34,468 nucleotides of DNA, taken from assembly GCA_023250815.1 (NCBI GenBank), contig JAHEZZ010000007.1, forward strand, positions 1 to 34,468, written 5' to 3'. Shown in pieces: positions 25,504 through 32,906 of this stretch (its first letter is position 1; each line of letters starts with the position of its first letter). This DNA is from Bdellovibrionales bacterium. GTDB lineage: Bacteria; Bdellovibrionota; Bacteriovoracia; Bacteriovoracales; Bacteriovoracaceae. The position numbers and the translations under genes were made by a program. The notes under the pieces were generated by a model. It searched no databases. It was not told the DNA's origin and was given only the letters and a program-made list of their open reading frames with translations.

Positions 25504-26058
25504 CTAAGAAGCTCTAATATTTTTATTAAGAATCAAAATAATATTATCACTTTGATTCATCTGGTTTGTTTGCATTTGTTTGGCCACTATCCCCATCATA
25601 TTGGTAATCATCTCAAAAGAACGAGAAAGCTTTTTATAAAATGAAGGTATTTTGAACTCTTGTGGAACAATACTATTTAAATTTTTATAAGCAACAATTC
25701 CCAACTCTTGATAGTAGCGTCCATCGATCAATTTTCCATTTAAGGATTCCGAAAAATAACCACATAAAAGCAGCGCTGTGTCTCCAATATCTTTTAGATC
25801 TCGTTTTTGAGTACTTTTATTTTTATTTGATGTTTCTAAAAGCTTTTGACCGAGTATCTTATTGCGTACTCGTCCTTCAATTATCTCAAAATATTTTTCA
25901 GATTCGCCAAATTTATCCATGACAATACTTGAATAATAAATTGTCTCGTTGGGAAGTGGGTTATTTGATTTTTTATTTAATTCAGACAATTTATCAAAAA
26001 AGAAGCACTGTAAGCTCGACTCAAGAACCAATGAAGACTCTTTATTTTTGCCTTCCAT
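25504..26058 (-). CDS. Uncharacterised protein, about 184 residues
   Basis: I do not recognise a named family. The protein is mostly helical and soluble, with no signal peptide or membrane segment. The most distinctive stretch is LKDIGDTALLLCGYFSESLN (about 88-107), followed by DGRYYQELGIVAYKNL. I recall similar 'GDT-x-L-x-x-x-G-x-F' plus 'D-x-x-Y-Y-x-x-x-G' proteins annotated only as hypothetical in myxobacteria and Bdellovibrio-like genomes. I start at 26058 because GGAGGG lies about eight bases upstream of that ATG and would fall inside the coding sequence if the upstream ATG at 26082 were used. It is a single gene facing the M16 peptidase, with MCM divergent on the other side. Confidence 0.7.
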   Translation of the reverse strand: MEGKNKESSLVLESSLQCFFFDKLSELNKKSNNPLPNETIYYSSIVMDKFGESEKYFEIIEGRVRNKILGQKLLETSNKNKSTQKRDLKDIGDTALLLCGYFSESLNGKLIDGRYYQELGIVAYKNLNSIVPQEFKIPSFYKKLSRSFEMITNMMGIVAKQMQTNQMNQSDNIILILNKNIRAS

Positions 26059-26177
26059 CAATGCAACCCTCCATAGGTACATTTCGTCTATTGTAGCAAA
26101 TTAATTTAGTCTTTTGTAGGCACTGTAATCAAGAATCTAAACTACTCAACCTTAAATTCCCCTGATAGGATAGAAGC

Positions 26178-28325
26178 ATGACGAAAACACCAAAATATAA
26201 TCCGCCAATGCCCGACAAAAACGATTGGGAAAAATTAGTAAATAAAGAAACAAAAGGAAAATCATCCGAAGAATTATTATTTCAAACTGCTGAAAAAATA
26301 AAAATTAAACCTCTCTATACTCAAAATGATATTAAAAATATAAATTTAGAATTCCCTGGAATAGAACCCTTTACAAGAGGTCCAAGAGCGACAATGTACA
26401 GGGTAAGACCTTGGACAATAAGACAATACGCCGGTTTTTCAACTGCAGAAGAATCAAACCAATTTTATAAAAAAACGCTTGAAAAAGGTGGGCAAGGAAT
26501 TTCTGTCGCTTTCGATCTGGCCACTCACCGTGGCTATGATTCTGATCATCCAAGAGTAAAAGGAGACGTTGGAAAGGCTGGCGTTGCCATTGACTCGGTT
26601 GAAGATATGAAAATCCTTTTTAATCAAATTCCACTTGATACTACTTCTGTTTCTATGACAATGAATGGTGCCGTCCTTCCCATTCTTGCTAATTATATTG
26701 TTGCTGCCGAAGAGCAAGGCGTGCCACAAGAAAAGTTAAGCGGTACAATTCAAAATGATATTTTAAAAGAATTCATGGTGAGAAATACTTATATTTATCC
26801 ACCAACTGCATCTATCAAAATTATTTCCGATATTATCTCATACACTTCAAAACATATGCCGAAGTATAATTCCATTTCTATCTCCGGTTATCATATGCAG
26901 GAGGCAGGAGCACATTCGTCATTAGAGTTAGCCTATACTTTAGCTGACGGTATGGAATATATTAGAGCTGCCACTTCAAGTGGTTTGCATATTGATGAAT
27001 TTGCTCCAAGACTTTCATTTTTCTTTGGAATTGGAATGAATTTCTATATGGAAATCGCAAAACTTCGGGCCGCCAGATTTCTCTGGTCTAAGATTGTCAC
27101 AAATTTTGGCGCAAAAAGTCCCGAATCAAAAATGCTCAGAACTCATTGTCAAACCTCTGGCTGGTCACTCACGGAAAAAGACCCTTATAACAATATTATT
27201 CGCACAACAATCGAAGCCATGGCGGCGGTATTTGGAGGGACACAATCTTTACACACCAACTCGTTCGACGAAGCAGTTGCTCTTCCAACCGATTTTTCTG
27301 CGAAGCTTGCAAGAAATACCCAATTAATAATTCAAGAAGAAAGCCAAATTTGCAAAGTCGTTGATCCTTTTGGTGGATCATACATGATGGAAAGTTTAAC
27401 CCAAGAATTAATTTCTAAGGCAGAAGAGATCATCGCAGAAATAGAGGAACTCGGCGGCATGAGTAAGGCCATTGAATCGGGGCTACCCAAACTTCGAATT
27501 GAAGAAGCCTCAGCAAACCGACAGGCCATGATCGATAAAGGTCAAGATGTCATCGTAGGTGTAAATAAATATAAAGATAAAAGCAATGAACAAATTGAAA
27601 TTCGAGAAATTGACAACAATAAAGTTCGTGAAATACAAATTGCGAGATTAAAAAAAATTAAATCTACAAGAGACAATCATAAAGTTGCAGAATGCTTAAA
27701 TGCACTAACTGAATACTCTAAAAAAGGAATTGGAAATGCCCTAGACCTAGCAATTAAAGCAGCAAGAGCAAGGGCCACCGTCGGTGAAATTTCATTTGCA
27801 TTAGAAACAATATGGGGAAGATATCAAGCACATTCTCAAACCGTTTCTGGTGTCTTTGAAAGAGCGATGAAGAATGAGGAGAAATGGATGTCACTAAAAG
27901 TTGAAATAGAAAATTTTTCAAAAAAATTTGGCAGGAGGCCTAGAATACTTATTGCAAAGATGGGGCAGGATGGACATGACAGAGGAGCAAAAGTCATCGC
28001 TTCATCTTTCTCTGACTTAGGTTTTGACGTCGACCTCTCACCTTTATTTTCAACCCCAGAAGAAGTCGCCAAAGTTGGCATAGAAAATGATGTTCACATT
28101 ATAGGCATTTCTTCTTTGGCCGCCGGCCATAAAACGTTGGTTCCAGATTTAATTGCCGAACTTAAAAAGAAAAACTCCAGCGATATTATGGTCGTTATTG
28201 GTGGAGTAATCCCAAAACAAGATTATGATTTTTTAATAAAGTCTGGCGTTGCATTTATTTTTGGGCCAGGAACACCTGTAATGGAATCAGCAAAACAAAT
28301 AATTGAAAAACTTTTGGCAAATTAG
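26178..28325 (+). CDS. Methylmalonyl-CoA mutase, single-chain catalytic subunit
   Basis: Adenosylcobalamin-dependent enzyme that interconverts (R)-methylmalonyl-CoA and succinyl-CoA. 715 residues with both domains. The TIM-barrel substrate domain (about 45-560) has [18 protein letters not shown] (about 76-93), [39 protein letters not shown] and [15 protein letters not shown]. The cobalamin-binding domain (about 580-712) has [13 protein letters not shown] (DxHxxG, His as lower cobalt ligand, near 599) and [18 protein letters not shown] precedes the ATG. meaB follows after two bases. It should be the last step of propionyl-CoA conversion started by the carboxylase operon on the other strand. 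No epimerase is in the window. Confidence 0.97.
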   Translation: MTKTPKYNPPMPDKNDWEKLVNKETKGKSSEELLFQTAEKIKIKPLYTQNDIKNINLEFPGIEPFTRGPRATMYRVRPWTIRQYAGFSTAEESNQFYKKTLEKGGQGISVAFDLATHRGYDSDHPRVKGDVGKAGVAIDSVEDMKILFNQIPLDTTSVSMTMNGAVLPILANYIVAAEEQGVPQEKLSGTIQNDILKEFMVRNTYIYPPTASIKIISDIISYTSKHMPKYNSISISGYHMQEAGAHSSLELAYTLADGMEYIRAATSSGLHIDEFAPRLSFFFGIGMNFYMEIAKLRAARFLWSKIVTNFGAKSPESKMLRTHCQTSGWSLTEKDPYNNIIRTTIEAMAAVFGGTQSLHTNSFDEAVALPTDFSAKLARNTQLIIQEESQICKVVDPFGGSYMMESLTQELISKAEEIIAEIEELGGMSKAIESGLPKLRIEEASANRQAMIDKGQDVIVGVNKYKDKSNEQIEIREIDNNKVREIQIARLKKIKSTRDNHKVAECLNALTEYSKKGIGNALDLAIKAARARATVGEISFALETIWGRYQAHSQTVSGVFERAMKNEEKWMSLKVEIENFSKKFGRRPRILIAKMGQDGHDRGAKVIASSFSDLGFDVDLSPLFSTPEEVAKVGIENDVHIIGISSLAAGHKTLVPDLIAELKKKNSSDIMVVIGGVIPKQDYDFLIKSGVAFIFGPGTPVMESAKQIIEKLLAN

Positions 28326-28327
28326 TT

Positions 28328-29272
28328 ATGACCATTGATTTAAAAAAAATAAAAACAGGTGATCGCAGAGAATTGGCCAAAGCGATTACACTTGTTGAAG
28401 ATAGTAGAAGTGATTCCAAATTAGAAGTAGAAAAACTTTTTAAAAACATCCCGATTGACAATAAAACTATTCGTATCGCCATCACTGGCATTCCTGGAAG
28501 TGGAAAATCATCACTAATCGAAAAGCTTGGTCTTTATGCTATCAAAGAAGGAAAAAAGGTCGCCGTACTGGCGATTGATCCTTCTAGCCCTATTAACGGG
28601 GGAAGTATTCTAGGCGACAAAATTCGCATGGAACAATTATCCTTGGAAAAAAATGCTTTTATAAGGCCCTCTCCAAGCAGAGGGCATTTAGGCGGTGTGG
28701 CCTTTTCTACTTTTGAAACTATATTGCTCTGTGAATACGCAGGATTCGATTTTATACTGATTGAAACAATTGGGGTTGGACAATCAGAATTTGAGGCCAA
28801 AACCTTATCAGACATTTTTTTATATCTTGCAGGCCCCAATACAGGTGATGAAATACAAGGCATAAAAAGAGGAATTTTAGAATTAAGCGATATAATCGTT
28901 GTTAACAAACACGACGGTGATAGCAAAATCCAAGCTGAAGTAACTAAAGGGCAACTTGAAAATTCTCTTCACATAAAAGGCATCGATAATATAAACATCT
29001 TACTAGCATCGGCGATAAAAAATGATGGCATTTTAGAAATTTATAATCTCCTTTTATCCTTAAGCAAAAATAAAAACTTTTTTGAAAATAGGAAAAAACA
29101 AGTTGATAACTGGATCATAAATCTCACTCTTCATTATATCTCAGAAGAAATGAAAAATTCAAAAAATATAAAGATGAGACTTGCTGAGTTGAAAGATGAA
29201 ATTTGGATGAGTAAAAAAAGCAGTTATGATGCTGTAAAATCAATTATAAAGGAACTAAAAAAAGATATTTAA
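28328..29272 (+). CDS. meaB: MeaB-type GTPase, methylmalonyl-CoA mutase chaperone
   Basis: G3E-family P-loop GTPase that gates cofactor loading and protects the mutase from inactivation. 314 residues. The Walker A is GIPGSGKSSLIEKLG (about 56-70). AIDPSSPINGGSILGDKIRM (about 82-101) contains the metal/switch region. SRGHLGGVAFSTFETI (about 117-132), LIETIGVGQSE (about 148-158) and VVNKHDGD (the NKxD base motif, about 196-203) are classic MeaB. The start lies two bases after the mutase stop with little Shine-Dalgarno, so translation is probably coupled. It ends four bases before the convergent biotin carrier gene. Confidence 0.95.
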   Translation: MTIDLKKIKTGDRRELAKAITLVEDSRSDSKLEVEKLFKNIPIDNKTIRIAITGIPGSGKSSLIEKLGLYAIKEGKKVAVLAIDPSSPINGGSILGDKIRMEQLSLEKNAFIRPSPSRGHLGGVAFSTFETILLCEYAGFDFILIETIGVGQSEFEAKTLSDIFLYLAGPNTGDEIQGIKRGILELSDIIVVNKHDGDSKIQAEVTKGQLENSLHIKGIDNINILLASAIKNDGILEIYNLLLSLSKNKNFFENRKKQVDNWIINLTLHYISEEMKNSKNIKMRLAELKDEIWMSKKSSYDAVKSIIKELKKDI

Positions 29273-29276
29273 ATAA

Positions 29277-29795
29277 TTATTTTTCCTCAATAATTTCCAA
29301 GAGCTTTACACCTTGCTCAAGAGCATCGCCTTCTTTTACAAAAATGTTTTTTACGACACCATCAATCTGCGTTTTAATTTCGTTTTCCATTTTCATCGCT
29401 TCTAAAATAATCACCGTTTGGCCGGCAATTACCTTGTCGCCAACTTTCACTGCAATTTTCACTGCTTTCCCAGGCATTTGTGTAACTAAACTTCCTGAAT
29501 TAGCAGCTGCCCCACCAGAAGGCCTAAATCCTCTATGCAGATTAAACACTCTATTCACATTCAAAAGTTTTGTCGGGATATCTTGCCTTGCTAACTTTTC
29601 CCAATGTATTTGATCAAAAGACGTAAAATATTGACCAGCAAGTTTTCTTAAAAATATCTTTTCTAATTTTTCATAATTAGTTTTAGATTTGTCTAAAGCT
29701 TTAAAATGAAATTCAACGATGTCAGATGTGTGCCTAATCGTCCTAATTAAATCTAAAATATATTCTTCTTTTTCTTTCGTTAAATAGTATCTCAT
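29277..29795 (-). CDS. Biotin carboxyl carrier protein of the acyl-CoA carboxylase
   Basis: 172 residues. The C-terminal about 75 residues are a biotinyl domain with LEAMKMENEIKTQIDGVV; the biotin-accepting lysine is K135. An Ala/Gly/Ser hinge (SGGAAANSGS) precedes it. The N-terminal about 95 residues (YILDLIRTIRHTSDIVEFHF onward) are charged and helical and do not look like the E. coli AccB N-terminus; they may be the part that holds the carrier to the other subunits, replacing the BT domain of fused PccA chains. TAGGAGCAGTA before the ATG gives a strong Shine-Dalgarno. It is third in the carboxylase operon, eight bases after the biotin carboxylase stop. BirA at 1032-1757 is the expected modifying enzyme. 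Confidence 0.92.
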   Translation of the reverse strand: MRYYLTKEKEEYILDLIRTIRHTSDIVEFHFKALDKSKTNYEKLEKIFLRKLAGQYFTSFDQIHWEKLARQDIPTKLLNVNRVFNLHRGFRPSGGAAANSGSLVTQMPGKAVKIAVKVGDKVIAGQTVIILEAMKMENEIKTQIDGVVKNIFVKEGDALEQGVKLLEIIEEK

Positions 29796-29803
29796 TACTG
29801 CTC

Positions 29804-31237
29804 CTAAACACCCATTTTGCGCGCTTCTATCCCCGCCAAAATTCTATAAATCTTCTGATAATCAACATCTACATTTACTTTGGCATTCGGTTTATTTTCA
29901 TTAATAAACCCAGTTGTATAATTCCCTTTTACAAATCTCTCATCATTTAAAATAATTTTATGAAGTGGAATATTTGTTTTTAGGCCTTCTAACAAAAGCC
30001 CATCCAGCGCTGCTCGCATTTTTCTGAGGGCCACTGATCGAATCAATCCTTTGGTCACAAGTTTTCCTACCATCGGATCAAAATCTGGAGTAACTTTTAA
30101 GCCCCTATAAAGACAATGATCAAACCGAGTACCTTGAGGAAATATGGTCTCAAAGGCCTGGACTTCACCTGGCGCCGGAAGCATTGTTATTGGATCTTCC
30201 GCACAAATTCTACATTCAATGGCATGCCCTGTTCTTTTTATCCATTCCTGAGATGGAATGCCCAAATCCTCACCGAAAGCTGATTGGATCATACATACAA
30301 TTAAATCTATTCCCGTAATTTCTTCAGTTATGGGATGTTCAACTTGAATTCTGGTATTCATTTCAAGAAAATAAAAACTTTTATCTTCCCCCATAATCAT
30401 TTCAACGGTCCCTGCAGAATCATATCCAACGGCCCTTGCAAGCATGACTGCAGTCTCACAAACCTTTTTTCGAAGGGCCTCATCTTCTCCAATAAAAGGA
30501 GAAGGGGCTTCTTCAATTATTTTTTGATTTCGACGTTGAATTGAACACTCTCGCTCAAAAAAATGAAAAACATTTCCTCTTTTATCTGCAAGGATTTGAA
30601 CTTCAATATGATGAGGATTAACAATAAATTTTTCGACTAACAACTCTCCATTGTTAAATGCAGCTTTTGCTTCTCTGCCAACTGCTTCAAAATTATTTTT
30701 AACATCTTGATCATTATGACAAATTCGCATCCCGCGCCCACCACCACCGTGTACCGCTTTAAGAAGAACAGGATATTTAATATCTTTGGCAATTTTAATC
30801 GCCTCATCGATCGTATTAATCGCTCCAATCGATCCAGGGACAACTGGTATTCCCGCCTCTTTTGCACACTGTTTTGAAATGGCCTTATCTCCCATTAACC
30901 TCACAGCTCGAGAATTTGGCCCTATAAATACCACTCCAAGTTTTTCAATTTGCTCGGCAAATTCAGTGTTTTCAGAAAGAAAACCATAACCGGGATGAAC
31001 TGCATCGATTTTATATTCTTTAATTAATTTTACAATATTGGGGACATTAAGATAGGTTTCGGCATTTGTTTTTCCCGATAACCTCACCCATTCATGACAA
31101 TATTCCAAATGGGTTGCATGTGGTTCATTATCAGTCCAAACTCCAACTGCAATATGTTTAAGTTCTCGTATTGCTTTAGCAATACGAGTTGCAATCTCAC
31201 CTCTATTAATAATAAGTATTCTTTTTTGTTCTGTCAT
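29804..31237 (-). CDS. Biotin carboxylase subunit of acyl-CoA (propionyl-CoA) carboxylase
   Basis: ATP-grasp enzyme that carboxylates the biotin of the carrier using bicarbonate. 477 residues, containing only the carboxylase domains, with no fused biotinyl region. ILIINRGEIATRIAKAIREL at the N-terminus, HPGYGFLSEN, FIGPNSRAVRLMGDK, KAVHGGGGRGMRI (ATP loop, near 160-172) and FLEMNTRIQVEHPITEEITG (about 289-308) are the standard motifs. It is closely related to both AccC and PccA; the operon context with a PccB-like carboxyltransferase and the adjoining mutase supports propionyl-CoA use, but acetyl-CoA or broad acyl-CoA activity is possible. AGGAATTT precedes the ATG. Spacing to the carboxyltransferase gene is six bases. 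Confidence 0.93.
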   Translation of the reverse strand: MTEQKRILIINRGEIATRIAKAIRELKHIAVGVWTDNEPHATHLEYCHEWVRLSGKTNAETYLNVPNIVKLIKEYKIDAVHPGYGFLSENTEFAEQIEKLGVVFIGPNSRAVRLMGDKAISKQCAKEAGIPVVPGSIGAINTIDEAIKIAKDIKYPVLLKAVHGGGGRGMRICHNDQDVKNNFEAVGREAKAAFNNGELLVEKFIVNPHHIEVQILADKRGNVFHFFERECSIQRRNQKIIEEAPSPFIGEDEALRKKVCETAVMLARAVGYDSAGTVEMIMGEDKSFYFLEMNTRIQVEHPITEEITGIDLIVCMIQSAFGEDLGIPSQEWIKRTGHAIECRICAEDPITMLPAPGEVQAFETIFPQGTRFDHCLYRGLKVTPDFDPMVGKLVTKGLIRSVALRKMRAALDGLLLEGLKTNIPLHKIILNDERFVKGNYTTGFINENKPNAKVNVDVDYQKIYRILAGIEARKMGV

Positions 31238-31243
31238 AAATTC

Positions 31244-32806
31244 CTAGAGTTGAATGTTGCCATGTTTTCTGCGTGGAAGCTCAACTTTTTTATCTTTTAG
31301 CATCACCAAATATTCATAAATTCTAAGCCTAGTTTCTTCTGGCAAAATAATTGCATCTAAATAACCAAGCTCTGCTGCTTGATATGGATTGGCAAAATTT
31401 TCTTCATAATGGGCAACTAGTTCAGCTTTTTTTTCTTCATATTTTTTTCCTGTAAGACCGGCCAATTCATGTCTAAAAATAATATTAACCGCGCCATCTG
31501 CCCCCATTACTGCGATTTCAGCTGTGGGATATGCAAGATTAACATCAGCACGAATATGTTTTGAGGCCATCACATCATAAGCACCACCATATGCTTTTCG
31601 TGTAATAACAGTAATCAAAGGAACGGTGGCCTCCGAGTAGGCATAAAGTAGTTTTGAGCCGTGTTTTATAATTGCACCATGCTCTTGAATCACTCCAGGT
31701 AAAAACCCCGGAACATCAACAAATGTTACAATAGGAATATCAAATGCATCACAAAATCTAATAAATCGGGCTGCTTTAACAGAAGCATCAATATCAAGAA
31801 CACCTGCTAAAAAATTAGGTTGATTAGCGACAACTCCAATTTTTATTCCACCAATTGAAGCAAAACCACAGATTATATTTTTGGCAAAAGACTGATGGAC
31901 TTCCAAAAATCTTCCATCATCAACCACATCCAAAATAATTTCTTTAATATCATATGGTTTTTTAGAACTCGAAGGAATAACATTTTTAATTTTCGTGTTA
32001 TCGCGATTTGGTAAATCAGAAGTATACACCGCTGTTGGCATTCGATAGTTTGATGAAGGAATATAGGTCAATAATTCTCTTACTCTCTCAAAACAATCAT
32101 TCTCATCTCTACATTTAAACTGAGCGACCCCGGATTTATCTCCATGGGCACTCGCTCCTCCCAATTCTTCTTTTGTTATTTCTTCATGAGTAACCGCTTT
32201 GATAACATCTGGGCCAGTCACAAACATATAAGATGTTTGTTCAACCATAAAAATAAAATCTGTGATGGCCGGAGAATAGACCGCCCCACCAGCACAGGGG
32301 CCCATGATAAGAGAAATTTGCGGTATAACTCCAGAGCACTTCACATTGCGATAAAATATTTCGGCATAGCCAGCAAGCGACTCCACTCCTTCTTGAATTC
32401 TTGCCCCACCAGAATCATTAATTCCAATAATAGGCATTCTCGATTCAAGACACATATCCATGATCTTGCAGATTTTTTTAGCATGAGCGGCACCGAGGGC
32501 CCCTCCCCAGCAGCTAAAATCTTGGGAAAAAATTCCTACTTTTTGCCCATTAATTCGAGCAATACCAGTAATAACCCCGTCACCTAAAAATTTGTGAGCA
32601 CTCATTCCAAATTCAGTACAACGATGAGTTACAAAGCGATCAAATTCCAAAAAAGAACCTGGATCAACAAGTCTTTCAATTCGCTCTCTGGCCGAATATT
32701 TGCCCTGAGCGCGTTGTTTTGCGCTCCGCTCCGCTCCGCCACCCATTTCTGATTGTTTTCTAAGACTAATTAATTTATTGCGCTTTTCTTCTAATAGATC
32801 GGTCAT
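31244..32806 (-). CDS. pccB: Acyl-CoA (propionyl-CoA) carboxylase carboxyltransferase, beta subunit
   Basis: Transfers the carboxyl group from biotin to propionyl-CoA to give (S)-methylmalonyl-CoA. About 520 residues, the usual length of PccB/MmdA. Two crotonase-like halves: ARERIERLVDPGSFLEFD and GINDSGGARIQEGVESLAGY (N-half), GPCAGGAVYSPAITDF (oxyanion hole), then FVDVPGFLPGVIQEHGAIIK and KAYGGAYDVMASKH (C-half). Two ATGs are adjacent (32807-32809 and 32804-32806); the second has the better spacing from AGGAG. The Shine-Dalgarno and first ATG lie inside a 9-bp hairpin (32808-32828). It is the first gene of the carboxylase operon and lies about 100 bases downstream of a sigma-54 activator gene on the same strand. 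Confidence 0.95.
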   Translation of the reverse strand: MTDLLEEKRNKLISLRKQSEMGGGAERSAKQRAQGKYSARERIERLVDPGSFLEFDRFVTHRCTEFGMSAHKFLGDGVITGIARINGQKVGIFSQDFSCWGGALGAAHAKKICKIMDMCLESRMPIIGINDSGGARIQEGVESLAGYAEIFYRNVKCSGVIPQISLIMGPCAGGAVYSPAITDFIFMVEQTSYMFVTGPDVIKAVTHEEITKEELGGASAHGDKSGVAQFKCRDENDCFERVRELLTYIPSSNYRMPTAVYTSDLPNRDNTKIKNVIPSSSKKPYDIKEIILDVVDDGRFLEVHQSFAKNIICGFASIGGIKIGVVANQPNFLAGVLDIDASVKAARFIRFCDAFDIPIVTFVDVPGFLPGVIQEHGAIIKHGSKLLYAYSEATVPLITVITRKAYGGAYDVMASKHIRADVNLAYPTAEIAVMGADGAVNIIFRHELAGLTGKKYEEKKAELVAHYEENFANPYQAAELGYLDAIILPEETRLRIYEYLVMLKDKKVELPRRKHGNIQL

Positions 32807-32807
32807 C

Positions 32808-32828
32808 ATTTTCTCCTGGGGAGAAAAT
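32808..32828 (-). promoter_or_regulatory. Hairpin covering the pccB ribosome binding site
   Basis: ATTTTCTCC, loop CCA, GGAGAAAAT on the mRNA strand is a perfect 9-bp inverted repeat with a 3-base loop. The right arm contains the Shine-Dalgarno (GGAG) and the first two bases of the first ATG. If formed in the mRNA it would block ribosome entry, so the site could act as a translational switch or an attenuator for the carboxylase operon. Confidence 0.55.
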
Positions 32829-32833
32829 ACTAA

Positions 32834-32846
32834 CTAATCTCATTAG
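32834..32846. promoter_or_regulatory. Short palindrome, possible operator upstream of pccB
   Basis: CTAAT-CTC-ATTAG is a perfect 5-bp inverted repeat 28 bases upstream of the pccB start. A possible TAGTAT -10 (minus strand, about 32827-32832) lies just next to it, with TTTGCT as a poor -35. It has the position of a repressor site, but its length allows chance occurrence. Confidence 0.25.
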
Positions 32847-32876
32847 AGGAAGCAAATTTTGAATATCTTAAGTATG

Positions 32877-32904
32877 CCAATTCTGGATATTAATTTAGAA
32901 TTGG
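32877..32904. repeat. 8-bp inverted repeat between the sigma-54 activator and pccB
   Basis: CCAATTCT (32877-32884) and AGAATTGG (32897-32904) are perfect inverted arms around a 12-base AT-rich spacer, two bases beyond the activator's stop codon. On the minus strand no T-run follows, so it is a weak terminator candidate; a dimeric operator or mRNA 3' end hairpin are alternatives. Confidence 0.45.
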
Positions 32905-32906
32905 TA

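Noticed and set aside
28534-28926. 130-residue leftward open frame
   Set aside because: Antisense to the GTPase motifs of meaB; no independent support.
32144-32587. 147-residue rightward open frame
   Set aside because: It is antisense to the strongly conserved core of pccB; its translation has no recognisable domain and no ribosome binding site. It follows from the codon bias of the real gene.
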